Shown here piece after piece: positions 1 through 7,697 of a stretch of 58,637 nucleotides of DNA (the stretch's first letter is position 1; every line of letters begins with the position of its first letter). The DNA is from Candidatus Aldehydirespirator catecholifindens (GTDB lineage: Bacteria; Actinomycetota; Acidimicrobiia; Acidimicrobiales; Aldehydirespiratoraceae), in the NCBI GenBank assembly GCA_028283245.1, contig JAPYNU010000075.1, positions 1-58,637 on the forward strand, read 5' to 3'. Made by a program: the position numbers and the translations under genes. Under the pieces are notes generated by a model, which saw only the letters and a program-made list of their open reading frames with translations, was not told the DNA's origin and made no database searches.

Positions 1-101
1 GCAGAAGCCTCATCGGGGCGACCGGTCAAGAAATCGGTGATCTTTGACCGACCAGACTGTGCTGGCGGGCGGCGTCGACCAGACCTTGAACTGTCAGTCA
101 C
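1..101 (-). CDS. Partial N-terminus of an unidentified gene downstream of ruvX
   Basis: A GTG-started frame begins inside the last codons of ruvX (8-nt overlap) and stays open to the window edge, giving about 33 residues that are Ser/Arg/Pro-rich and end ...FLTGRPDEAS. The overlap suggests translational coupling. In many actinobacteria the gene after alaS-ruvX is the lytic transglycosylase mltG, whose N-terminus is a variable cytoplasmic tail, so this is one possibility, but nothing in the visible residues proves it. Confidence 0.4.
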   Translation of the reverse strand, partial: MTDSSRSGRRRPPAQSGRSKITDFLTGRPDEAS

Positions 102-516
102 GAGGCATACCGGCATCGATCCAGGATTGCAGCATCACTGCGGCCGCCACCTGATCAACAACACCGCGCCTTTGCGGCCCTTTCATCTGCTGAGCTATGA
201 GGCTCCGTTCGGCGATGACCGTAGTGAAGCGCTCATCGTAGGAAACAACCGGCACCGTCAGGTGACGCTCTAGGCGTGCAGTCTCGGCTCGAGCAGCTTC
301 AGCGGCTGGGCCTTCAGACCCGTTGAGCGAAACAGGCAAACCCACTACCACGATCTCGGCCTGCCATTCAGACACTTGTTCGGAGATGGCCCGCAAATCT
401 TGATCGGGATCGCCGCTGCGCTGCAAGGTCGCTACCGGAGTAGCCACCGTCGCCGCAGAGTCACACACTGCCACCCCAACTCGGCGCTCTCCCAGATCAA
501 TACCCAACGCTCTCAT
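94..516 (-). CDS. ruvX: RuvX/YqgF family pre-16S rRNA nuclease
   Basis: A 140-residue protein of the RNase H-like YqgF family, which matures the 16S rRNA 5' end. The opening ALGIDLGERRVGVAV carries the first acidic catalytic residue of the fold; VVGLPVSLNGSEG follows around residue 58, the YDERFTT block around residue 93, and the VVDQVAAAVMLQSW block with the last conserved Asp near the C-terminus. The length is usual for the family. It lies 87 bp downstream of alaS on the same strand, the common alaS-ruvX order in actinobacteria. ATG start. Confidence 0.93.
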   Translation of the reverse strand: MRALGIDLGERRVGVAVCDSAATVATPVATLQRSGDPDQDLRAISEQVSEWQAEIVVVGLPVSLNGSEGPAAEAARAETARLERHLTVPVVSYDERFTTVIAERSLIAQQMKGPQRRGVVDQVAAAVMLQSWIDAGMPRD

Positions 517-603
517 GCGAAGCTCTCAAAAGCGCCTGGCTGGCTGCGACAGGCAGCGACAGTTGACATAATCTGCCGCCAACACCGCCAGCACGGCTGC
601 TAA

Positions 604-3189
604 TCACACCTGCGCCTTTAACCCTGCCGCCGCGCGCGCCAAGTCAAGCGCCTCATCTAAACGCTGCGCATCGGCACCTCCAGCCACACAAAAATCCGCC
701 GCAGGCCGCCCGCCACCGCTGATCGCCTTCTTGGCTTCAGCTATGAGCTCGCCAGCATTGAAGCCCGATCCTTCGACAGCGCCAGCTGCCAGTGCCGCTC
801 CCCCCGACTCAAGCGCAGTGCCTAACACCACAGCCCGCACGCCTTCAATGTTGCGTATCGACATGGTCAGATCACGCAAACCTTCACGGTCAACATCATC
901 CACACGCGCTATCACCACACCCGACACCGCTTCTTCGGCAAGTTGCGGTGCCCTGCTGAGCGCTATGCGACGCCTGAGTTCGGCAAGCTCGGCTCGCAAT
1001 GCTGAGGTTTCGTTCTGACGTTTGGCAACACCTTCGACAAGATCAGTTGCGGGCACCGCCAAAGAGCGGGCCAGTTCGTCCAGCAGCGACTTCTGATGGC
1101 GCATCACTTTGAATGTGTCGGGCCCAGTTATCGCCTCCAGACGGCGGATATTGGCACCAATCGATGCTTCAGCGGTGATGTGAATGGCACCGATCTCGCC
1201 CAAAGATCGCACATGCGTGCCTCCACAAAGCTCCAACGAATGGCGGCCTGCCTCAAGCACTCGAACCATGTCTCCGTATTTGTCGCCGAAGAAAGCGATA
1301 GCTCCGATCTGCTTAGCATGATCCATGGAGGTTTCGTAATGACGACACGACTCGTTGTCAAGCACTTCAGTGTTAGCGAGATCCTCCACCGCTTCAATTT
1401 GCTCGGGGGTCATAGCTTCGTAGTGACTGAAGTCGAAACGCAGACGGTCGGGACCAACCCAGGATCCCTGCTGTTTGACATGACCGCCGAGCACTTCTCG
1501 CAACGCCCAATGCAGGATGTGGGTTGCGGTGTGGTTGCGTCTCAAGCCAGCACGGCGTTCAGAGTCCACAGAGGCGGTCACCTCGTCGCCAGCACGTAAC
1601 TCGCCGCTGATCGCCTCAAAGCAATGCACATGCAAATCGGGCACTACGTAGACAGTGTCAACGACTTGAGCTTCAGCGCCGGTCGCCTCGCAAAATAGTT
1701 TGCCTGTGTCGCCTATCTGACCGCCACTTTCGGCATAAAACGGAGTGCGGTCAAGCACCACACGGTTGCCATGCACCAGCAGAACCCTTGCCGTTGTGGT
1801 CAGTTCAGCCCGACCGCAGAAATCGGTGGGGCCTGTCGCTGACAGCACCGACACGAAGGGAGCCAAATCGTCGCTGTCGGCCACCGCACGGGCACTGCGA
1901 GCCCGCTGCTGCTGGCGCGACATCTCCGCTTCGAAGCCTTCGCAGTTGACTGTCACGCCGCGCTCGGCGGCGATCTCAACTGTGACCTCCAGCGGGAAGC
2001 CGTAGGTGTCGTGCAGCAGGAAAGCCGCCTCACCGTCAAGTGTCTCACCCTCAACTAGAGCTTCAAGGCGCTCATCAAGTATCGCTTGACCGATGCGCAG
2101 CGTCTGGCGAAAGCGCTGTTCTTCACGGTCGATCACGTCACGCACATAGCTGTGATTGCGAACCAGGTCTGGATACGCCTCGCCCATAAGTTCGGTAACT
2201 GCGTCAACCATTCCGCCCATCACTGGGTTCTCAACACCTAGAAGGTAGGCATGACGCACAGCACGGCGGATGATCCGACGCAGCACATAGCCGCGGTCTT
2301 CGTTGGACGGGAATACTCCGTCGCTGACTAGAAAGGTAGTTGAGCGGGCATGGTCGGCGAGTATCCGAAGCGACACGTCACGAGCTTCGGATTCGCCAAG
2401 TTGTGCTCCTGTCAGTCGCTGGGCGGCATCAAGCAACACAACGAATTCGTCGGTCTGGAACACCGAGTCCACTCCTTGCAGCACCGCAACGGTGCGCTCC
2501 AAGCCGAGACCAGTGTCAATTGATGGTTTCGGTAGTGGAACCTCAACTCCTTCAGGAGTGCTCTCGAACTGCATGAACACCAGATTCCAGACTTCCACGA
2601 AACGTTCGTCGCCGCCTTGCGCTGGGCCGCCATCGGGGCCGTATTCGCGACCTTTGTCCCAGAAAATTTCTGAGCACGGCCCGCAAGGCCCGACATCAGC
2701 CATGCGCCAGTAGTTGTCTTCACCGAGACGCTGAATCCGCTCGGCTGGCACCCCCACTTGGTCACGCCAGATAGCTGCGGCTTCGTCGTCGCTGTGATGA
2801 ACAGTCACCCAGAGCCGTTCGGGATCCATGCCGAGCACTCCAGTAACGAACTCCCAGGCCCAAACGCAAGCGTCGGCTTTGAAATAGTCGCCGAAACTGA
2901 AATTGCCGAGCATCTCAAAAAAGGTCAAATGCCGGGAGGTGCGCCCTATCTCGTCAAGATCGTTGTGTTTGCCTCCAGCCCGCACACATTTCTGCACTGT
3001 GACAGCCCGATCGAAGGGAGGCTGCTGCTCGCCAGTGAAATAACCCTTGAAAGGCACCATGCCAGCAACCGTAAACAACAGCGTCGGGTCATGAGGGATC
3101 AAACTGGCCGACGGTTGATGGCTGTGGTTACGTTCTGCGAAGAACTCCACGAAAGCTTTGCGGACCTCAGCCGCAGTTAAATATTTCAC
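604..3189 (-). CDS. alaS: Alanyl-tRNA synthetase
   Basis: An 861-residue class II synthetase that charges tRNA-Ala. The N-terminal catalytic core opens with the typical VRKAFVEFFAERNH segment, then LLFTVAGMVPFKGYF and the TFFEMLGNFSFGDYF motif. The editing domain has the zinc-binding HTATHILH block and CGGTHV near residues 555-660; a C-terminal C-Ala domain with a Gly-rich segment (SGGGRPAADFCVAGG) completes it. Length is normal. The start overlaps the stop of the small upstream gene by 4 nt, so the two are probably co-translated. Confidence 0.97.
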   Translation of the reverse strand: MKYLTAAEVRKAFVEFFAERNHSHQPSASLIPHDPTLLFTVAGMVPFKGYFTGEQQPPFDRAVTVQKCVRAGGKHNDLDEIGRTSRHLTFFEMLGNFSFGDYFKADACVWAWEFVTGVLGMDPERLWVTVHHSDDEAAAIWRDQVGVPAERIQRLGEDNYWRMADVGPCGPCSEIFWDKGREYGPDGGPAQGGDERFVEVWNLVFMQFESTPEGVEVPLPKPSIDTGLGLERTVAVLQGVDSVFQTDEFVVLLDAAQRLTGAQLGESEARDVSLRILADHARSTTFLVSDGVFPSNEDRGYVLRRIIRRAVRHAYLLGVENPVMGGMVDAVTELMGEAYPDLVRNHSYVRDVIDREEQRFRQTLRIGQAILDERLEALVEGETLDGEAAFLLHDTYGFPLEVTVEIAAERGVTVNCEGFEAEMSRQQQRARSARAVADSDDLAPFVSVLSATGPTDFCGRAELTTTARVLLVHGNRVVLDRTPFYAESGGQIGDTGKLFCEATGAEAQVVDTVYVVPDLHVHCFEAISGELRAGDEVTASVDSERRAGLRRNHTATHILHWALREVLGGHVKQQGSWVGPDRLRFDFSHYEAMTPEQIEAVEDLANTEVLDNESCRHYETSMDHAKQIGAIAFFGDKYGDMVRVLEAGRHSLELCGGTHVRSLGEIGAIHITAEASIGANIRRLEAITGPDTFKVMRHQKSLLDELARSLAVPATDLVEGVAKRQNETSALRAELAELRRRIALSRAPQLAEEAVSGVVIARVDDVDREGLRDLTMSIRNIEGVRAVVLGTALESGGAALAAGAVEGSGFNAGELIAEAKKAISGGGRPAADFCVAGGADAQRLDEALDLARAAAGLKAQV

Positions 3190-3506
3190 GAGCTGTTTGG
3201 GCGGCTGGATGCCGTGAGTTCGTCAACGCTCAGCTCAGACTCGGTCGTCTGCATGGTCTCACGTCCCTCGGCTACAGCATGACGGATGTCATCAACGATC
3301 CGTTGCGCTCCGCGCCCGACGTTATAAATACCTGTCGCGGCGGTTTCACGGGCGCGGCCTATCACCTGCTGAGATCGGTCAACGGCCACGCTACGAAGGT
3401 TGTCTGGTGTGTAACGTTCGGCTGCGGCGCGGGCTTTGCCTCGTAGCCAGGCCGCTGTGCCGAGCCCGGCTGCGTAACCGGCACCCATCCACCAAAGGCG
3501 TCTCAT
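3186..3506 (-). CDS. Small conserved protein coupled to alaS
   Basis: A 106-residue protein with no family I can name. Residues 1-22 form a short hydrophobic, Gly/Ala-rich N-terminus (WWMGAGYAAGLGTAAWL) followed by basic residues. The rest is predicted helical, with repeated Arg/Asp/Glu (RSQQVIGRARETA, RIVDDIRHAVAEGRE) and a disordered Ser-rich tail. It overlaps alaS by 4 nt, and small proteins of this sort precede alaS in related actinobacteria. A peripheral membrane protein is plausible but inferred. Confidence 0.7.
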   Translation of the reverse strand: MRRLWWMGAGYAAGLGTAAWLRGKARAAAERYTPDNLRSVAVDRSQQVIGRARETAATGIYNVGRGAQRIVDDIRHAVAEGRETMQTTESELSVDELTASSRPNSS

Positions 3507-3549
3507 GATGCGTGTCCCACCAGTTGGTCAAGATGCTTCAGCGTCGGTC

Positions 3550-3966
3550 TCATAGCTTGCGCTCCAATTTTTGGGTGTTGTCTGTGGGCAGGTCAAGGAC
3601 ACGGCGCTGACGGCGTCGGCCGCGAAGGCGACGGCCTGCTTGGCTGACACCAGACATCAGCGAAAGACCTTTGATGAGTGGCGGAGCGAACGCCCGGTAA
3701 GTCAAGCGGCTGGCGTTATCGGCGGTTACGGCGATGCGCTCTGCTCGTCGGATCACCCGATCCACGCGATGCAGTTCAGCGTCAGCCGCTTTGACGGTGC
3801 TGTGCAGGTCATCAACCATCGGCAGCGCTGAATCCCTTAGATCATCCACTACCGAACGCAGGTCACGCATAGTACGCACCAGCGACACCACGGCAACAGC
3901 AAGCACTGCCACCGCAGCCAAACAGACCACGCTCACGATCACCGCAGCCAGATCAATAGCGCTCAC
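3550..3966 (-). CDS. DUF948-like single-pass membrane protein
   Basis: A 138-residue protein. Residues 4-32 are one long hydrophobic helix (LAAVIVSVVCLAAVAVLAVAVVSL), followed by an amphipathic coiled-coil-like stretch with regularly spaced Asp/Leu/Val (RTMRDLRSVVDDLRDSALPMVDDL) and a strongly basic segment RRLRGRRRQRR. This matches the layout of DUF948 proteins often found near alaS in Gram-positive bacteria. GTG start, preceded by TATCTT exactly 7 nt upstream with no Shine-Dalgarno sequence, so a leaderless transcript is likely. The function is unknown. Confidence 0.75.
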   Translation of the reverse strand: MSAIDLAAVIVSVVCLAAVAVLAVAVVSLVRTMRDLRSVVDDLRDSALPMVDDLHSTVKAADAELHRVDRVIRRAERIAVTADNASRLTYRAFAPPLIKGLSLMSGVSQAGRRLRGRRRQRRVLDLPTDNTQKLERKL

Positions 3967-3973
3967 GCATCCA

Positions 3974-3979
3974 AAGATA
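3974..3979 (-). promoter_or_regulatory. -10 hexamer TATCTT, leaderless start of the DUF948-like gene
   Basis: On the minus strand TATCTT is followed by 7 nt and then the GTG of the DUF948-like gene. This TANNNT-N7-RTG arrangement recurs at nine genes here and matches the actinobacterial leaderless promoter pattern. No convincing -35 box is visible. Confidence 0.6.
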
Positions 3980-4024
3980 GCGCTTCAGCGGGGGCGTTCT
4001 CCGGCTTAGCCGGATCCGTTAGTC

Positions 4025-4055
4025 GTATATCCACATATCCATCAAAGAGATATAC
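4025..4055. promoter_or_regulatory. Inverted repeat, candidate VapB/VapBC operator
   Basis: GTATATC at 4025-4031 and GATATAC at 4049-4055 form a perfect 7-bp inverted repeat with a 17-bp spacer. The right arm overlaps the -10 hexamer at 4051-4056. Toxin-antitoxin operons are commonly autorepressed through such a site; assignment to VapB is inferred from position. Confidence 0.5.
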
Positions 4056-4056
4056 T
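4051..4056 (+). promoter_or_regulatory. -10 hexamer TATACT of vapBC, leaderless
   Basis: TATACT is followed by exactly 7 nt and then ATG at 4064. It lies within the right arm of the inverted repeat at 4025-4055, so repressor binding would block the promoter directly. Confidence 0.6.
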
Positions 4057-4063
4057 GATGTCT

Positions 4064-4270
4064 ATGACCAAACGCCTGATTGACATTGAAGACGAACTCC
4101 TAGCGGAGGCTCAGCGACGCATAGGCACATCCACTATGAAAGAGACGGTCAACGACGCACTGCAACATGTAGTCGACTTTGACCTGAGGCTAAGTCACAT
4201 CTGTCGCCTGATAACGATGGAGGGAATTGATCTCGCTGATGACGACATTATGCGTGAAGCATGGCGCTGA
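4064..4270 (+). CDS. VapB-type antitoxin
   Basis: A 68-residue ribbon-helix-helix antitoxin. It begins MTKRLIDIEDELLAEAQRRIGTS, the usual VapB (DUF2191-like) pattern of a short beta strand followed by helices; the C-terminal half (MEGIDLADDDIMREAWR) should wrap around the toxin. I prefer ATG 4064 over ATG 4058 because TATACT sits exactly 7 nt before it. The stop codon lies inside the start of vapC, giving tight coupling. Its expected role is to neutralise the downstream PIN toxin and repress the operon. Confidence 0.82.
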   Translation: MTKRLIDIEDELLAEAQRRIGTSTMKETVNDALQHVVDFDLRLSHICRLITMEGIDLADDDIMREAWR

Positions 4271-4677
4271 ACGCTCGTTATCTGGCCGACAAAAGTGCGC
4301 TAGCACGGATGTCGCATGCAGCGGTGGCGGAGCGAATGGTGCCTCTACTCCTCGGTGGTGAGATTGCAACTTGTGCCATCATCGACCTTGAAGTCCTATA
4401 CAGCGCCCGCTCGCTAAGGGACTACGAGCAGGTTCGCGCCGAGCGCGACAGTCTGGAGTCGCTGCCTTTGACTGGTGATGTGACGGCACTGGCGCTGGAC
4501 GCTCAACACCGTTTAGCGCTCATTGGGCAGCATCGTGTGCCTGTGCCCGACCTGCTGATCGCTGCCACAGCACAACACTATGACATCACCCTTCTTCACT
4601 ATGACCGTGACTTCGACCAGATTGCTGGGGTGACCGGCCAACCGACAGAGTGGGTAGTCCCTCGTGGCTCTCTATGA
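4261..4677 (+). CDS. VapC-type PIN-domain ribonuclease toxin
   Basis: A 138-residue PIN-domain protein, the toxin half of a type II module. Acidic residues expected for Mg binding are present: Asp near residue 10 (YLADKSAL), Glu in IIDLEVLYSARS near residue 44, Asp in VPVPDLLIAATA near residue 98 and Asp in LHYDRDFDQIA near residue 117. The complete acidic set suggests an intact enzyme, probably cutting tRNA or rRNA as other VapC proteins do; the target cannot be read from sequence. ATG overlaps the vapB stop by 10 nt. Confidence 0.88.
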   Translation: MALNARYLADKSALARMSHAAVAERMVPLLLGGEIATCAIIDLEVLYSARSLRDYEQVRAERDSLESLPLTGDVTALALDAQHRLALIGQHRVPVPDLLIAATAQHYDITLLHYDRDFDQIAGVTGQPTEWVVPRGSL

Positions 4678-4755
4678 GATTGCAGAGCGCATCATTGCTG
4701 ACTACATCATTGTTGAGCGCATCGTTGCCGACCTTCTGCTGATTGAGGTCAGCGC

Positions 4756-5949
4756 ATGAACGAACGCCCACTGGCCTCAGGCTTCCGTGCGTGGCTGCGG
4801 CCCCCGCGCGGTGATAGCGAGGCTATGGAGGACCGCACTGTCAGCTTCCTTGAGTTGTTCTACGACCTTGTCTACGTCGTGTTGATAGCGCGCATCGCGC
4901 ACACGCTGGCAGGCGAGGTGTCGTGGACGGGGCTACGCGACTTTGTGCTGGTCTTCACGCTGATCTGGATTGCATGGATCAACGGCACCCTGTATCACGA
5001 ACTGCACGGAGGCGAGGACGGGCGCAGCCGCGGCTACATCTTCGTGCAGATGGCTCTGCTCGTGGTGCTTTCGGTGTTCACAGACCATGCCACCACCGAC
5101 ACCGGTGACGGCAGAGGCTTCTCAATCGTCTACACCTTGCTGCTGGTGTTGCTTGGCTGGCAATGGTCCGATGCCCGCCGTCAGGACACTCCCGAGATAC
5201 GCCGCCTCGACACCAACTACATCCTCGGTGTTGGTGTGGTTGCGGCGGTCGTAGCGGCGAGCGTGTTCGTTAACTCCAACGATGCCCGTCTCATTCTGTG
5301 GCTGATCGCAGCGGTCGTCAACTTCACGGGTGCAATGGTGCAGGGGCCTAGGTTCGGTGATGCCTTGCGCGTCACCGAGTCCATGGCCGAACGCTTCGGT
5401 CTGTTCACGATTATCGTGCTCGGAGAAGTCGTTGTTGGAGTCGCCGAAGGTCTCACCGAAGCTGGTAGCAGCGCCCTTGCGGTGGTAACTGGCCTGCTTG
5501 CCCTCGGGATTGGTTTCGGCCTCTGGTGGAACTACTTCGACTTCGTGGGCCGCCGCGTGCCGAGACCTGGAATCGCTCCTAGAACCATCTGGCTTTACGG
5601 ACATTTCCCGCTGACGATGTTCATTGCTGTCGCTGGCGCAGGCATGGTCTCGCTCATTGAGCACGCCGCTGACGCACAAACCCCCAACAGCACCGCCTGG
5701 CTTGTTTCAGGCTCTGTCGCTGCGACCTCTGTGAGCCTTGCCGCCGTCACCATGACAACGGCCGCCCATCCGGGGCGGAGACTAGTGCCCTACGCCCTCC
5801 TCGGTGCTGCGGTCGTCTCACTCGTGCTGGTGTTATTGCGTCCTGCCCCTTGGGTGCTAGCGCTGGGACTTTGTCTGGCGCTGTTGGGGGTCTGGGTGGA
5901 AGCGTTCATCCGCCACGCCCGCCACGGTCTGCCCATCGCCGAAACCTGA
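4756..5949 (+). CDS. LtrA family (low temperature requirement) membrane protein
   Basis: A 397-residue polytopic membrane protein. Near residue 30 it has the LtrA hallmark SFLELFYDLVYVVLIARIAHTL, followed by about ten hydrophobic segments (for example FVLVFTLIWIAWINGTLYH and LALGIGFGLWWNYFDFVGRR). LtrA proteins are named for a Listeria cold-growth phenotype; their biochemical role is not established. GAGG precedes the ATG at a normal distance. It follows vapC after 78 bp and ends 53 bp before the convergent rarA remnant, in an otherwise accessory-looking patch. Confidence 0.88.
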   Translation: MNERPLASGFRAWLRPPRGDSEAMEDRTVSFLELFYDLVYVVLIARIAHTLAGEVSWTGLRDFVLVFTLIWIAWINGTLYHELHGGEDGRSRGYIFVQMALLVVLSVFTDHATTDTGDGRGFSIVYTLLLVLLGWQWSDARRQDTPEIRRLDTNYILGVGVVAAVVAASVFVNSNDARLILWLIAAVVNFTGAMVQGPRFGDALRVTESMAERFGLFTIIVLGEVVVGVAEGLTEAGSSALAVVTGLLALGIGFGLWWNYFDFVGRRVPRPGIAPRTIWLYGHFPLTMFIAVAGAGMVSLIEHAADAQTPNSTAWLVSGSVAATSVSLAAVTMTTAAHPGRRLVPYALLGAAVVSLVLVLLRPAPWVLALGLCLALLGVWVEAFIRHARHGLPIAET

Positions 5950-6002
5950 ACACAGACACGACGGCCGCTGCCGTCCATCAAATCGGCACAGAAATAGCGG
6001 GT

Positions 6003-6460
6003 TTAGCTCGAATCTCGGCGACGTTCCGTCAGGCGGTCGCGCAGTTCGGCCTCAGCACCTTGCTCGGAAGGCTCGTAGTAGACCTTGGCAGCCACTTCCG
6101 CAGGGCGGTGCTGCTGGGAGACCCAGCCGCAGGGATAGTCGTGCGGAGAGAGATAGCCCTCTCCATCACGCCACGGACATCCTTCACACCCGCTGTCACC
6201 GCGGAAAGCTCCTCGAAAACCCTGGCCGTGGTGAGCACCACGAACCGCGCCAACGTCGTCTTGCCGGTGCCTGGCGGGCCCCAAAGGATCACCGACGACA
6301 GCCGATCAGCTTCGATCAGTCGGCGCAGCGGCCGTCCCGGACCAACCAGATGCTGCTGACCCACGATGTCGTTAAGACTGCGAGGCCGCAGCCGCGCCGC
6401 CAGCGGCGACCGCCCCCGCAAGCGCTCAACCGCAGCAGCTTCGAACAGATCACCGGCCAC
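6003..6460 (-). pseudogene. rarA: Internally deleted rarA (mgsA) AAA+ recombination factor
   Basis: Only the two ends of the gene remain. The 5' part encodes about 95 residues of a normal RarA N-terminus: [20 protein letters not shown], Walker A in [15 protein letters not shown], then [15 protein letters not shown]. At about 6155-6165 the homology jumps to the extreme C-terminus in another frame: [16 protein letters not shown], then [18 protein letters not shown]. Intact RarA is about 430-450 residues, so roughly 300 codons including Walker B and the C-terminal tetramerisation region are gone, plus a frame change. It cannot be functional. GTG start with TAGGGT 6 nt upstream, so the promoter may survive. 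Confidence 0.85.
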
Positions 6461-6584
6461 ACCGCGACCCTACGCCAATGCGATCCAGTCGCGCTCACAG
6501 CGAAGATGCCCGCGCGCTCTTGACACCCGCGAGGACATGTGCCTATCATTGTTCTGTCGGACGATCAATAAGAGGCAGGTCAGT

Positions 6585-6844
6585 ATGTCGGCACGACTGA
6601 GGCTGATAGTCAAACCCAAGGTCGCAGGGCTCGTCACTCTGGTGGCTGTCCTTTTATTGTCATCAGTACCGCGTATTCTCATCCCCTTATGACAGAGTTG
6701 TTGCTAAACAATCTAGTATGTCATGAACTCGGGCACTCCGTTGGATTCAATGACGGAGGCACTTCGTCGACGAGCTGTATTACTGGAGGCAACAACAACA
6801 AACTGGATCCATATGAGATTAGGGCGATCAACTTACAGTATTGA
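6585..6844 (+). pseudogene. Remnant of a secreted HExxH metalloprotease
   Basis: The region between the rarA remnant and the lipoprotein holds two pieces. A 35-codon ORF (6585-6692) reads as a signal peptide, MSARLRLIVKPKVAGLVTLV then AVLLLSS, with AAGAGG upstream. A different frame, open from about 6650 and with an ATG at 6689, ends at a TGA at 6842-6844; it encodes NNLVCHELGHSVGFNDGG and LDPYEIRAINLQY. HELGHSVGFND fits the metzincin-type HExxHxxGxxD zinc site. The likeliest reading is a secreted zinc protease that lost its middle (junction near 6650) and its frame. The flanks 6461-6584 and 6845-6857 hold nothing recognisable. Confidence 0.55.
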
Positions 6845-6857
6845 TGCAGGTTAGAGT

Positions 6858-7694
6858 ATGAATATTATGACGATACGAAAACTTCTACTTTCGGTAGTGC
6901 ATTTTGCGCTAGTTGTGCCAGTACTGATGGCATGTAGCACAAGCTTTGAGACTTCACCGGCGGTTACTGGGCTTGCACTAGACGAACCAGCAGAAGTGCA
7001 AGAAGAGTGGATGCCGGTCGGCACGGACGGCCTATTGACCTACGATGAATCGATCCCTCTCACTTCTTATGGCAAGTTTGAGTTCTTCCGAGATGATCTA
7101 ACAGAACTCACTGAAACATCAGATATCGTGTTCATCGGTAGAGTGACCGACTATCTTGAGGCCGTGCTGACTATTCAGCCCCCAGTAGAAGATCCATGGG
7201 GATTCCCTAGAGTCTTTGACGCAGTCGTGTTCACGATTGACGAACTTCTTACCGGCGAAGTGAAAGATCCAGACAATAAGGTTAAAGTAGCGACGTTCGC
7301 ACTTTTGCAGAACAGGGATGGCTTACCACGGTATCGCATATCTGACCCACCCATAAATATTGTTCGTGCTGGCATAGAGCATAGAAATCTGCCTGACGGT
7401 CCGAAATATCTAATCTATGTTTCACACCACTTCAATCAAGGCGGGCCTTTCTACAGGCCGGATCTCTATTTCTTCAACACGAGCGGTGGAGTGGTAGAGA
7501 TACTCGCGGAAGACAAACTGGGCATCGGCGCCAACCCGCCGCTAGTGCAGGCCGTCGTCGCTGACGACAGTGGGCACTCGCTGATTGATCACGGTCTGAC
7601 GCTGGCCGATGCCAGAGCTGCCGTAGGGATCACAGGAGACGAGTTTCAGGAGTCCGCTGACGAACCTAACCCCGACATGCGCCTCAGGCAATGA
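6858..7694 (+). CDS. Putative lipoprotein of unknown function
   Basis: A 278-residue protein with a basic start (MTIRK from the second ATG), a hydrophobic segment LLLSVVHFALVVPVLMAC and the lipobox VLMAC, so it is probably lipidated at Cys26 and anchored outside the membrane. The mature part is acidic (DEPAEVQEEWMPVG) with a beta-rich core (SDIVFIGRVTDYLEAVLT, FDAVVFTIDELLTGEV) resembling proteins that carry a short cell-surface or nucleic-acid-binding beta fold; I do not recognise the family. Base composition is more A+T-rich than its neighbours. It converges on aspS with a 3-bp gap. Confidence 0.7.
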   Translation: MNIMTIRKLLLSVVHFALVVPVLMACSTSFETSPAVTGLALDEPAEVQEEWMPVGTDGLLTYDESIPLTSYGKFEFFRDDLTELTETSDIVFIGRVTDYLEAVLTIQPPVEDPWGFPRVFDAVVFTIDELLTGEVKDPDNKVKVATFALLQNRDGLPRYRISDPPINIVRAGIEHRNLPDGPKYLIYVSHHFNQGGPFYRPDLYFFNTSGGVVEILAEDKLGIGANPPLVQAVVADDSGHSLIDHGLTLADARAAVGITGDEFQESADEPNPDMRLRQ

Positions 7695-7697
7695 CGG

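Noticed and set aside
1096..1599. A 167-codon plus-strand frame opposite alaS
   Set aside because: It lies wholly within the conserved alaS gene and its product matches nothing I know.
5122..5679. A 185-codon minus-strand frame opposite the LtrA-like gene
   Set aside because: Polar, compositionally odd product, entirely inside a well-supported membrane protein gene.
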